Assembly: GCA_944388765.1 (NCBI GenBank)
Contig: CALXKA010000007.1
Location: 1 to 46,536, forward strand
From: an uncultured Clostridia bacterium
GTDB lineage: Bacteria; Bacillota; Clostridia; TANB77; CAG-508
Length of the DNA stretch: 46,536 nt
Reading direction: 5' to 3'
The notes under the pieces were generated by a model. The model saw only the letters and a program-made list of their open reading frames with translations, was not told where the DNA came from and made no database searches. Position 1 is the first letter of the stretch. Every line of letters begins with the position of its first letter. The position numbers and the translations under genes are program-made. Below are positions 24,401 through 32,235 of this stretch, piece after piece.

Positions 24401-24685
24401 TTATTTATTAAATCTTTTAAATAAACTTATTAACTCATCTATCACATCTATATTTCCCTTTTCTATATCATTTGAAATACAAGTATATAAATGAGTTTCT
24501 AAAAGTTGATTTGATAAACTTTTAACAGAATTTTCTACTGCTAGTAATTGAATTAATATATCATTACAATATCTGTCTTCTTCTATCATTTTTTTAATTC
24601 CTCTAATTTGCCCCTCAATTCTGTTCAGTCGATTAGTTAACATTTTTTTAGCATTTTCATCTCTTTTAGTCATCTTTTTTTCCAT
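24401..24685 (-). CDS. csoR: Copper-sensing repressor of the CsoR family
   Basis: 94 residues from ATG 24685. The core is NRLNRIEGQIRGIKKMIEEDRYCNDILIQLLAVENSVKSLSNQLLETHLYTC. The copper ligands of CsoR are all there: Cys in DRYC, and His and Cys in THLYTC. The frame is open further upstream, but that part is promoter and operator; GGTGA lies five bases before ATG 24685, and ATG 24691 and ATG 24673 are alternatives. CsoR forms an all-alpha oligomer that leaves DNA when Cu(I) binds. It leads the copper operon and sits behind its own operator. Confidence 0.92.
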   Translation of the reverse strand: MEKKMTKRDENAKKMLTNRLNRIEGQIRGIKKMIEEDRYCNDILIQLLAVENSVKSLSNQLLETHLYTCISNDIEKGNIDVIDELISLFKRFNK

Positions 24686-24701
24686 TTTCATCACCACAGA
24701 T

Positions 24702-24730
24702 ATAATATACCCTATACAGGTATTTGTCAA
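24702..24730 (-). promoter_or_regulatory. csoR operon promoter with CsoR box
   Basis: TTGACA (24730-24725) and TATTAT (24707-24702), 17-base spacer. The spacer holds the imperfect palindrome ATACCTGTATAGGGTAT (24723-24707), which resembles known CsoR operators (TACCC/GGGTA half-sites). CsoR would block RNA polymerase here until copper rises. Confidence 0.8.
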
Positions 24731-24756
24731 TATAGGGGTAATTATTTTTATATAAT

Positions 24757-24783
24757 AAAAATCAGTAGTTTTAGCTACTGACT
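24757..24783 (-). terminator. Terminator before the copper operon
   Basis: On the minus strand TCAGTAG (24781-24775) pairs with CTACTGA (24768-24762) and is followed by T5, six bases after the stop of the envelope protein gene. Confidence 0.8.
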
Positions 24784-24788
24784 TATAT

Positions 24789-25490
24789 CTATTCCATATA
24801 TTCATATTGTGATAAATCTGGTTTTGCAACATCTTCTTCTGTTACTTCTCCAAAATCATATTCTATACTTCTAATTTGTTTGTTATTTTGAAAAATTGCT
24901 AATAATAATCCTGTTTCTTTATCAATGTATTCTTCATGACCTTCACTTTTTATTGTATAACAATCTATTCCATCATATTTGCTTGTTCCAATCCAAATCA
25001 TTGGTTCAGCTGCCATAAATAATCTTATCTTTTCATCATTTGTATCTAAACTCGTGGTTTGTAAATCTGAAATCATTCCACCTTTATCTATTGTATATTT
25101 TTTTATTGGATTTTCATAAAAAACATATGCTTCTTTTGTACTTGTATCTCTCCAAAATGTTAAATTTCCTTCTCCATTTTTTTGTTTGGTATTCATTTTC
25201 CATACTGTACCTTTTCTATATACATTCATTATTGTTGAATCAGAATCAGAATAATAATGCCAATTATCTTTTAGACTTATTTTATCATAATTTTCTTGAA
25301 TGTTATATAGGATTCTCCATCTGAAGCCAATTATTAGACCAATTATCAAAATAAAAGCAAATACTAGAAATATAAATTTTTTTAATGTAATTCCTGTCTT
25401 GTGTTTTGTGTTTTCTACTTTCCTATATACTGATCCATCTTTCTTTTTTTCTGTTATTTCAATTTTTTCTTTTTTTAATTCTTCGTTCAT
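24789..25490 (-). CDS. Membrane-anchored protein of unknown function
   Basis: 233 residues from ATG 25490, chosen because AAGGGTG lies six bases upstream; earlier in-frame codons overlap the previous gene. Residues 1-36 are charged and cytoplasmic, then LKKFIFLVFAFILIIGLIIGF (about 36-56) crosses the membrane once. The outside part is rich in Trp/Tyr and beta strands: DNWHYYSDSDSTIMNVYRKG, EPMIWIGTSKYDGIDCYTIKSE, YIDKETGLLLAIFQ. The last pattern (read-out of a substrate followed by KETGLLLA) recalls LolA/LppX-like lipoprotein-sorting folds, but this is weak. It overlaps nothing and follows the DUF218 gene by 19 bases. Confidence 0.65.
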   Translation of the reverse strand: MNEELKKEKIEITEKKKDGSVYRKVENTKHKTGITLKKFIFLVFAFILIIGLIIGFRWRILYNIQENYDKISLKDNWHYYSDSDSTIMNVYRKGTVWKMNTKQKNGEGNLTFWRDTSTKEAYVFYENPIKKYTIDKGGMISDLQTTSLDTNDEKIRLFMAAEPMIWIGTSKYDGIDCYTIKSEGHEEYIDKETGLLLAIFQNNKQIRSIEYDFGEVTEEDVAKPDLSQYEYME

Positions 25491-25509
25491 CTGTAACACC
25501 CTTTCATTT

Positions 25510-26151
25510 TTAATCATTTGTTATATCCCCATTACCTGTAATTGGTATTTCTTTTCCTAAGAATTGTGGTTTTGGTTTTAACATACATTTTAAAAAATCT
25601 TTGTTTCTTGCTACTATTTCTCTTAGTTCTCTATATATTTGTTTTCTATATTTTCTTTTGTCTGATTTAACTCCATATACTTTTAAATTTAGCTTTTTAG
25701 CTATGTATAAAGATCGATATAAATGGTATTTTTGTGTTATAATTACTAATTTCTTTACTTTAAAAATATCTCTTGCTCTATATATGCTATCATATGATGA
25801 AAATCCTGCATGATCCATAAAAATATCTTTACTTGGTATTCCTTTTTTTATTAAAAAATCTTTCATCACTTGTACTTCATTATATTCTTGTCTTGCATGA
25901 TCTCCACTAACAATAATTTTTGGTGCTATTTTTTTGTTATATAAATTAACTCCTTCTAAAAGTCTATCTTCTAGCATATAACTTGGTCTATTTCCCCATA
26001 TTCCAGCACCAAGTATTAATATACAATCAATATCATTATTTGTTATCTGATTTGCAGTTTTTATCTGATTTTTTGTTGAATCTATTATATAAAAATTTAT
26101 TGCTAATATTATAATTATAAATACTAATATTATTATTCCTATAACTAACAC
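25510..26151 (-). CDS. DUF218 (SanA/YdcF-like) envelope protein
   Basis: 213 residues. The start is a GTG with only a weak AGAAAG site, because the ATG ten bases upstream is out of frame. A single membrane segment (about residues 2-22) precedes ILGAGIWGNRPSYMLEDRLLEGVNLY, IVSGDHARQEYNEVQVMKDFL, and ITQKYHLYRSLYIAKKLNLKVYGV, the DUF218 motifs seen in SanA and YdcF. SanA affects envelope barrier function; the biochemistry is not established. It is the first gene of a two-gene unit with the membrane-anchored protein. Confidence 0.85.
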   Translation of the reverse strand: MLVIGIIILVFIIIILAINFYIIDSTKNQIKTANQITNNDIDCILILGAGIWGNRPSYMLEDRLLEGVNLYNKKIAPKIIVSGDHARQEYNEVQVMKDFLIKKGIPSKDIFMDHAGFSSYDSIYRARDIFKVKKLVIITQKYHLYRSLYIAKKLNLKVYGVKSDKRKYRKQIYRELREIVARNKDFLKCMLKPKPQFLGKEIPITGNGDITND

Positions 26152-26197
26152 TTTTTTTCATCTTTCTTATTTTTACATTATACAAATTATTATATTT

Positions 26198-26226
26198 TTT
26201 ATATCATAAAACAGATTTTTTTACAA
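26198..26226 (-). promoter_or_regulatory. Promoter of the DUF218 gene
   Basis: TTGTAA (26226-26221) and TATAAA (26203-26198), 17-base spacer on the minus strand. Confidence 0.6.
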
Positions 26227-26271
26227 TATTTTATAATTATATTTTTGACCTCTTCGTATAACAAATTTCTC

Positions 26272-26300
26272 TTGACAACAAAAGAAAATAGTCATATACT
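26272..26300 (+). promoter_or_regulatory. Promoter of the por operon
   Basis: TTGACA (26272-26277) and TATACT (26295-26300), 17-base spacer. The leader has a small AAATAGAA/TTCTATTT hairpin before the AAAGGAGG site. Confidence 0.8.
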
Positions 26301-26359
26301 AGACCCATGAAATAGAAGCATTTTTCTATTTTAAAAATTAATTAAAGGAGGCAAATATA

Positions 26360-26938
26360 ATGGACAACATGATAGAAATTAGATGGCATGGTAGAGGTGG
26401 TCAAGGTGCAAAAACAGCATCATTGTTACTAGCAGATGCCGCATTTAACACAGGAAAATATATTCAAGGTTTCCCAGAATATGGTCCTGAAAGAATGGGA
26501 GCTCCTTTAACAGCATACAACAGAATTAGCGATACACCTATTAGAATTCATAGCAATATCTATTATCCAGATTATGTTGTAGTTGTTGATGATACTCTTT
26601 TAGAATCAGTTGATGTAACTGCTGGTCTTAAAGAAACAGGAGCAATTGTAATCAATACTACTAAATCAGAAGATTATTTAAGAAAAGCTTTGAAAGGATA
26701 TAAAGGAGATATCTATACAATAGATGCAAGAAAAATTTCAGAAGAAGCTTTAGGCAAATATTTCCCAAATACTCCTATGCTTGCAGCTATTATAAAAGTA
26801 AGTAAGATTATGACAGATGAAGAACTTCTTGAAGATATGAAAGGTTCTTTTAAACATAAATTTGCTAAAAAGCCAGAAGTAATTGATGGTAATATGAAAG
26901 CATTAGAAATGGCTTTAAAGGAGGTTAAGAAAATATGA
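26360..26938 (+). CDS. porC: Pyruvate:ferredoxin oxidoreductase, gamma subunit
   Basis: 192 residues. EIRWHGRGGQGAKTASLLLADAAF near residues 5-28 and FPEYGPERMGAPLTAYNRI near 38-56 match the gamma subunit of four-subunit 2-oxoacid:ferredoxin oxidoreductases, closest in memory to PorC of pyruvate synthases. This subunit contributes to the CoA/interface region of the complex. It leads an operon ordered gamma-delta-alpha-beta-ferredoxin and overlaps porD by four bases. AAAGGAGG before the ATG. Confidence 0.92.
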   Translation: MDNMIEIRWHGRGGQGAKTASLLLADAAFNTGKYIQGFPEYGPERMGAPLTAYNRISDTPIRIHSNIYYPDYVVVVDDTLLESVDVTAGLKETGAIVINTTKSEDYLRKALKGYKGDIYTIDARKISEEALGKYFPNTPMLAAIIKVSKIMTDEELLEDMKGSFKHKFAKKPEVIDGNMKALEMALKEVKKI

Positions 26939-27234
26939 CAGAGATAAATGGTAATACACCAATGGAGAAGATGACTCCTGGTGGTGATATTTATACTGCT
27001 GGAAATGCCAGAGAATTTAAAACTGGTGATTGGAGAAGTGTTAAACCTATTTTTTTAAGCGAAAAATGTAAGCAATGTGGATTATGCTTCCCTGTTTGTC
27101 CAGATGACGCAATTCCAGTTAATAAAGAAACTTTACAAAGAGAAGATTTTAACTATGATTATTGCAAAGGTTGTGGAGTATGTGCAAAAACATGTCCATT
27201 TGGTGCAATTGAAATGAGAAAGGAGGATGAATAA
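26935..27234 (+). CDS. porD: Pyruvate:ferredoxin oxidoreductase, delta subunit (ferredoxin-like)
   Basis: 99 residues. Two [4Fe-4S] motifs are CKQCGLCFPVCPDDAIP near residues 43-59 and CKGCGVCAKTCPFGAIEM near 79-96, as in PorD. An N-terminal extension of about 35 residues (DIYTAGNAREFKTGDWRSVKP) matches the family. It carries electrons from the thiamine-bound intermediate to outside ferredoxin. Its ATG overlaps the end of porC, and its end overlaps the ribosome binding region of porA, so the genes are translationally coupled. Confidence 0.94.
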   Translation: MTEINGNTPMEKMTPGGDIYTAGNAREFKTGDWRSVKPIFLSEKCKQCGLCFPVCPDDAIPVNKETLQREDFNYDYCKGCGVCAKTCPFGAIEMRKEDE

Positions 27235-27235
27235 T

Positions 27236-28426
27236 ATGGGAATAAGAGAAAGATTAAGTGGTAATGAAGCTGCTGCAACAGCTATGAGACAAATTAATCC
27301 TGATGTTGTTGCTGCATACCCTATTACTCCTTCAACAGAAATTCCTCAATACTTTTCAACATTTGTTGCAAATGGTAGTGTAGATTCAGATTTCGTTGCA
27401 GTTGAAAGTGAACATAGTGCAATGTCAGCTTGTATTGGTGCAGAAGCAGCAGGAGCAAGAGCAATGACTGCTACATCAGCAAATGGATTATCATTAATGT
27501 GGGAGATGATTTATATAGCTTCTAGTTTAAGGCTTCCTATTGTTTTATCACTAGTAAACAGAGCTGTGTCTGGACCTTTAAATATCCATAATGATCATTC
27601 AGATGCAATGGGAGTTCGTGATAGTGGTTGGATTATGCTATTTTCTGAAAATAACCAAGAAGCATATGATAATACTTTAATGGCTCATAGAATTGCAGAG
27701 CATAAAGATGTTAGACTACCATTAATGATTTGCCAAGATGGTTTTATTACATCACATTCTATTGAAAATATAGAATTAGTTGAAGATGATAAAGTAAAGG
27801 AATTTGTTGGGGAATATCATCCAGAACACTATTTATTAAATAAAGAAGAACCAATAGCAGTTGGTCCATTAGATGTTCAAAGTTATTTATTTGAACATAA
27901 AGCTCAGCAAGCAGAAGCAATGATAAATGCAAAAAAAGTTATTCTAGAAGTTGCAGAAGATTTTGAAAAAATGACAGGTAGAAAATATGGATTTTTCGAA
28001 GAATATAAATTAGATGATGCAGAAGTTGCAATTGTTTGTATGAACTCAACTGCTGGAACAACAAAATTTGTTGTTGATAATTTGAGAGAAAAAGGAATTA
28101 AAGCTGGTCTATTAAAACTAAGAGTATTTAGACCATTCCCAGTAGATGAAGTTGCAAAAGCATTATCTCATCTAAAAGCAATGGCAATTTTAGATAAAGC
28201 TTCTTCATTAAATGCAGCAGGCGGTGCTTTATATGAAGATGTACTATCTGCTATGTATGTAAATAATATTCACGTACCAGCTGTAAACTATGTTTATGGT
28301 ATTGGTGGTAGAGACACAAAAGCAGATGAAATCGAACAAGTTTATAATGATTTATTAGAAATTGTTAAAACTGGAAATATAGATAATCCATATCGTTACT
28401 TTGGATTAAGAAGGGAGGCAAAATAA
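27236..28426 (+). CDS. porA: Pyruvate:ferredoxin oxidoreductase, alpha subunit
   Basis: 396 residues from ATG 27236, nine bases after AGGAGG; an in-frame ATG at 27227 directly abuts that site and is unlikely. RERLSGNEAAATAMRQINPDVVAAYPITPSTEIPQYFSTF and ATSANGLSLMWEMIYIASSLRLPIVLSLVNR are signatures of the alpha subunit (pyrimidine-binding side). HNDHSDAMGVRDSGWIMLFSENNQEAYD is also typical. With PorB it forms the catalytic core oxidising pyruvate to acetyl-CoA and CO2. Substrate is inferred from similarity to Por rather than Kor/Vor. Confidence 0.92.
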   Translation: MGIRERLSGNEAAATAMRQINPDVVAAYPITPSTEIPQYFSTFVANGSVDSDFVAVESEHSAMSACIGAEAAGARAMTATSANGLSLMWEMIYIASSLRLPIVLSLVNRAVSGPLNIHNDHSDAMGVRDSGWIMLFSENNQEAYDNTLMAHRIAEHKDVRLPLMICQDGFITSHSIENIELVEDDKVKEFVGEYHPEHYLLNKEEPIAVGPLDVQSYLFEHKAQQAEAMINAKKVILEVAEDFEKMTGRKYGFFEEYKLDDAEVAIVCMNSTAGTTKFVVDNLREKGIKAGLLKLRVFRPFPVDEVAKALSHLKAMAILDKASSLNAAGGALYEDVLSAMYVNNIHVPAVNYVYGIGGRDTKADEIEQVYNDLLEIVKTGNIDNPYRYFGLRREAK

Positions 28427-28427
28427 T

Positions 28428-29384
28428 ATGGCATATAATTTGAAAGAAGTAGTAGCAAATAAACCTTCAAGATTTACAAGTGGACATAGAATGTGTGCTG
28501 GATGTGGAGCTCCACCAGCAGCAAGAATGATAATGAGAGCTTTAAAACCAGAAGATCATGCCGTTGTTGCAGGAGCTACTGGCTGTATGGAAGTTTCAAC
28601 ATTTATCTATCCATATACAGCTTGGACTGATTCTTTTATACATACAGCATTTGAATGTGCTGGTGCAACAATATCAGGTGTAGAAGCTGCTTACCATTCT
28701 ATGAAAAAACAAGGAAAATTACCACAAGATGGTGAAACAAAATTTATAGCATTTGGTGGAGATGGTGGAACTTATGATATAGGTTTACAAAGTTTATCAG
28801 GAGCAATGGAACGTAGACATGATATAACATATGTATGTTATGACAATGGCGCATATATGAATACTGGTATACAACGTTCATCAGCAACACCAAAATTTGC
28901 AGATACAACAACATCACCAGCTGGAAAAGTAATACCTGGAAAAGCTCAACCAAGAAAAGACTTAGCAAAAATTATGGTAGGTCATCATATTCCATATGTT
29001 GCACAAACAATAGGATATATGAATTTCAAAGATTTGTATGAAAAAGCAGAAAAAGCTATATATACAGAAGGACCTGCATTCCTAAATGTATTAGCACCTT
29101 GTCCAAGAGGTTGGGGATATCCAACAGATATGTTAATGCAAATAAATAAATTAGCAGTAGAAACATGTTATTGGCCACTATATGAAGTAGTAGATGGAGA
29201 ATATAAGATAACATATAAACCAGCTAAGAAATTACCAGTAGAAGAATTCTTAAAACCTCAAAAAAGATTTAGACATATGTTTAAACCAGGAAATGAATGG
29301 ATGATAGAAGAATTCCAAAAACTAGTAGATGAAAGATGGCAAGAGTTATTAGATTTAGAAGAAATTACAAATAGAAATCAATAA
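28428..29384 (+). CDS. porB: Pyruvate:ferredoxin oxidoreductase, beta subunit
   Basis: 318 residues. GHRMCAGCGAPPAARMIMRAL near residues 19-39 has Cys for the [4Fe-4S] cluster near the active site. TGCMEVSTFIYPYTAW and the thiamine diphosphate motif GGDGGTYDIGLQSLSGAMER near 106-125, with YDNGAYMNTGIQRS, complete the assignment. A further Cys occurs in ECAGAT. It binds thiamine diphosphate and transfers electrons to PorD. GGGAGG precedes the ATG, which lies one base after the porA stop codon. Confidence 0.94.
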   Translation: MAYNLKEVVANKPSRFTSGHRMCAGCGAPPAARMIMRALKPEDHAVVAGATGCMEVSTFIYPYTAWTDSFIHTAFECAGATISGVEAAYHSMKKQGKLPQDGETKFIAFGGDGGTYDIGLQSLSGAMERRHDITYVCYDNGAYMNTGIQRSSATPKFADTTTSPAGKVIPGKAQPRKDLAKIMVGHHIPYVAQTIGYMNFKDLYEKAEKAIYTEGPAFLNVLAPCPRGWGYPTDMLMQINKLAVETCYWPLYEVVDGEYKITYKPAKKLPVEEFLKPQKRFRHMFKPGNEWMIEEFQKLVDERWQELLDLEEITNRNQ

Positions 29385-29445
29385 TTAGTTTTTTATTAAT
29401 ATAAAAACATAGAATTATTAAAAACAATTTTTGGAGGTGATAAAT

Positions 29446-29616
29446 ATGGCATATAAAATAACAGATAAATGTATATCTTGTGGAGCTTGTGCAGCAGAAT
29501 GTCCAGTAGGTTGTATATCACAAGGTGATGATAAATTTGTAATAGATCAATCAGCTTGTATATCATGTGGTACATGTGCAGGAGTTTGCCCAGTTGAAGC
29601 ACCTGTTGAAGAATAG
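29446..29616 (+). CDS. 2[4Fe-4S] ferredoxin, clostridial type
   Basis: 56 residues from ATG 29446 with GGAGGTGA upstream; the frame is open five codons earlier, but that part is the ribosome binding region. CISCGACAAECPVGCI and CISCGTCAGVCPVEAP give two full CxxCxxCxxxCP clusters in the exact length of clostridial ferredoxins. It accepts electrons from the Por complex encoded just upstream and feeds hydrogenase or other reductases. A terminator follows. Confidence 0.96.
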   Translation: MAYKITDKCISCGACAAECPVGCISQGDDKFVIDQSACISCGTCAGVCPVEAPVEE

Positions 29617-29633
29617 GAATATAATAAATAGAT

Positions 29634-29686
29634 AAAGAGTGTGTTTAAATATTTTTAATAAAGTATTTAAAAACACTCTTTTTTAT
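29634..29686. terminator. Terminator after the por-ferredoxin operon
   Basis: AAAGAGTGT (29634-29642) pairs with ACACTCTTT (29673-29681), extended by inner AT pairs, followed by a T-rich run on the plus strand. It may also stop the converging ricT transcript. Confidence 0.85.
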
Positions 29687-29719
29687 TTTGTGTCTACTTT
29701 AAGGGGTATGGTTCATCCC

Positions 29720-30592
29720 TTAATCCTCTTTTTCTAGTTCTTCTAGTTCTGGATCATCTACTTCTTCTGTCTTTTCCTCTCCATCTTTTATTAATATTAT
29801 ATCTTTTGCATCATATTTTTTATATGTATTAACTTCCCCATCTTTAAATTTTACTCTTAATTGTTCTTTTAATGTTTCTATTGAATCAACTTCTCCTACT
29901 CCATCTTCTGTTTTTACTATTGCTCCAACTTTTGGAAGTTTTTTTGCTTTTTCTTCATATACTTCATTTTCATATTTTAAGCAACACATTAATCTTCCAC
30001 AATTTCCAGATATTTTTGATGGATTTAGTGATAAATTTTGTTCTTTTGCCATTTTTATTGATACAGTTTCAAAATCGCTTAAAAATGTACAACAACAAAG
30101 TTCTCTACCACAAACTCCATTTCCTCCAATTCTCTTTACTTCATCTCTAACTCCAATTTGTCTTAGTTCTATTCTGGTCTTATATATAGCTGCTAAGTCT
30201 TTTACTAATTCTCTAAAATCTATTCTTCCATCTGCTGTAAAATAAAATAATATTTTGCTATTATCAAATTTATATTCAACATCTGTTAATGTCATATCCA
30301 AGTTATGCTCTTTTATTTTTTTTACACATACATTAAATGCTTCTTTTTCTTTTTTTCTACATTCTTCATATTGCTTATGATCTTTATAATTTGCTATACG
30401 TATTACTTTTTTTAGTGGAGCAATTATTTTTTCATCTTCGACATATCTGTTAGGTATAACAACTTCACCATATTCATCACCTTGTGCTGTTTCTACTATT
30501 ACTTTATTTCCTTTTTTTACTTTTAAATTTTTAGGATTAAAAAAGTAAATTTTTCCTAACTTTTTAAATCTTACTCCTATAATATTTTTCAA
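29720..30592 (-). CDS. ricT: PSP1-domain protein RicT/YaaT, TTG start
   Basis: 290 residues from TTG 30592 (MKNIIGVRFKKLGKIYFF). GGGAGGA lies seven bases upstream; a GTG five codons earlier is upstream of that site. The PSP1 core is IELRQIGVRDEVKRIGGNGVCGRELCCCTFL near residues 140-170, then SGNCGRLMCCLKYE near 200; the Cys clusters bind [4Fe-4S] in the B. subtilis Y-complex (RicAFT). That complex directs RNase Y mRNA processing and affects sporulation and competence. The TTG overlaps the holB stop codon (TTGA), showing coupling. An acidic tail (EVDDPELEELEKED) ends the protein. Confidence 0.92.
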   Translation of the reverse strand: MKNIIGVRFKKLGKIYFFNPKNLKVKKGNKVIVETAQGDEYGEVVIPNRYVEDEKIIAPLKKVIRIANYKDHKQYEECRKKEKEAFNVCVKKIKEHNLDMTLTDVEYKFDNSKILFYFTADGRIDFRELVKDLAAIYKTRIELRQIGVRDEVKRIGGNGVCGRELCCCTFLSDFETVSIKMAKEQNLSLNPSKISGNCGRLMCCLKYENEVYEEKAKKLPKVGAIVKTEDGVGEVDSIETLKEQLRVKFKDGEVNTYKKYDAKDIILIKDGEEKTEEVDDPELEELEKED

Positions 30593-31483
30593 TTTACTTC
30601 CTCCCACATATTAAATATCATATTATCAATGCTCATATCATAATTTCCATTTTGTTTTATTCTTCTTCTTGTATCTTCTACTATTTCTATGCAATTTGCA
30701 TATATGCTCTCTTCTTTGGCTTTTTTTAATAATAATATATTTATATAATCTAATATGTCAAAAATTTCTTCTTTTAGCTTATATATCGGTTCTGCTAATT
30801 TGTATAAATCTATGATGTCTTTTTTTTCTAAATTTTTTATAAAATTAATTACTTTTTCGTAATCTTCTTTTTTATCTTTTAAATCTATTGCTTTTCCTAT
30901 GCTTCCATTAAATATTTCTAGTAATTCTTCATCTATATCTTTAATATTTAATTTATCTTCTAGAAAAGTTTTTATCATTTCTTTTGATAATGGTTTAAAA
31001 TAAAATATCATACAACGAGATTTCATTGTTGTTAAAAATGAGTTTTCATTAGAACCTATTAAAATTATTGTTACATATTCTGGTGGTTCCTCTAATGTTT
31101 TTAATAAACAATTTTGTGCTTCTTTTGTCATTAAATCTGCATCATCAATTATATAAACCTTTTTATTTGAAATGATTGGCTTTTCTTGTATTTTTTTCTG
31201 TAATTCTCTAATTTGTTCTATTTTTATGCTATTTCCATCTGGGTTAATTATTGAAAAATCTGGGTTATTGTTTGTTTCAAACTCTATACAAGACTTACAA
31301 TTGCAATTATCGTTTAATCCATCTTTTAAACATAAGATTCTTTTAGAAAATTCTATACCCAGCATCCTTTTTCCTATACCTTGTGTCCCGCACAAACATA
31401 TAACTATGTAATGTAGTATTATTTTCTATTGTTTTTTTTAATATTTGTTTAATGTCTTCATTTCCTAAAATTGATTCAAACAT
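30589..31483 (-). CDS. holB: DNA polymerase III delta' subunit, read through a +1 shift at CGG
   Basis: Two overlapping frames make one HolB. From ATG 31483 the sequence MFESILGNEDIKQILKK ... TLHSYMFV runs to codon 31. The next zero-frame codon is CGG (31390-31388) and that frame stops 16 codons on. Skipping C 31390 gives GGG and continues GTQGIGKRMLGIEFSKRIL, completing the Walker A region, then YIIDDADLMTKEAQNCLLKTLEEPPEYVTIIL, for 297 residues, a normal length. A Cys cluster (CNCKSC) fits the zinc module. HolB is part of the clamp loader and essential. The shift may be recoding or an error. Operon lepB-holB-ricT. Confidence 0.85.
31390..31390 (-). other. +1 frameshift site, CGG before Gly32 of HolB
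   Basis: Minus-strand context TTT GTG C GGG ACA. The extra C converts GGG (Gly of the Walker A loop) into zero-frame CGG. Confidence 0.8.
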
Positions 31484-31523
31484 TTCTATTCTTAACTCCA
31501 TTAATTTAATCTATTAAATATTA

Positions 31524-32156
31524 CTACTCTACTTTTCCCCATTTATTTAAAGGCCATATTCTAATTGCTACTGTACTTTCTATTTTTTCTAATGGAATAC
31601 ATCCAAAAGATCTACAATCTGTACTATGATTTCTATTATCTCCCATTGCAAATACACAGTTTTCAGGTACAATGAAATCATTATATCCTGCTCCTATGAC
31701 ATCTGTAACTATTCCATCTTGCAGATACGGTTCTTCTAGTTCTTCATCATTTATATATACTTTTCCATTTCTAATTTGTACATGTTCACCTGGCAATGCA
31801 ATTACTCTTTTTATATAACTTCTTTTTCCTATTTCTAGAAAATTATTTACAAACCATCTAAATCCTGTTTTCTCATCATATTTGGCTACTGGATTGTTTT
31901 CATCTATTTCTGATTCAGTATATGTTATTTTTGCAGGTTCTTCAAATGTTATTATTTCTCCTCTTTTAGGTAATGTCTTTGTTGTTCTTCCCCATCTATT
32001 AAGCCATAATCTTTCATCTTGTACTAATGTTGGGTACATTGACTCTTGTTTTACTATTGTTGGTGTTCCTATAAAATATCTAAATAGCATTGCTAATACT
32101 AATGCTATTACTATACAATATACCCATTCTAATATTTCTTTTGTTTTTTCTTTCAA
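31524..32156 (-). CDS. lepB: Signal peptidase I, TTG start
   Basis: 210 residues from TTG 32156, with GAGG five bases upstream and no suitable ATG. One N-terminal membrane anchor (VYCIVIALVLAMLFRYFIG, about residues 12-30). The catalytic Ser is in VKQESMYPTL, the Lys in KRSYIKRVIALPGEHVQI, and the box GDNRNHSTDCRSFGCI is the conserved domain E. It cleaves signal peptides of exported proteins outside the membrane. It leads lepB-holB-ricT behind a clear promoter. Confidence 0.95.
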   Translation of the reverse strand: MKEKTKEILEWVYCIVIALVLAMLFRYFIGTPTIVKQESMYPTLVQDERLWLNRWGRTTKTLPKRGEIITFEEPAKITYTESEIDENNPVAKYDEKTGFRWFVNNFLEIGKRSYIKRVIALPGEHVQIRNGKVYINDEELEEPYLQDGIVTDVIGAGYNDFIVPENCVFAMGDNRNHSTDCRSFGCIPLEKIESTVAIRIWPLNKWGKVE

Positions 32157-32190
32157 TTTTACCTCTCCCTTATGCTAGTTTTACTTAAAT

Positions 32191-32219
32191 ATTATACACC
32201 ATTTTTATTGACTAATCAA
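32191..32219 (-). promoter_or_regulatory. Promoter of lepB-holB-ricT
   Basis: TTGATT (32219-32214) and TATAAT (32196-32191), 17-base spacer on the minus strand. Confidence 0.8.
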
Positions 32220-32235
32220 TCTAAATTGATGTTTT

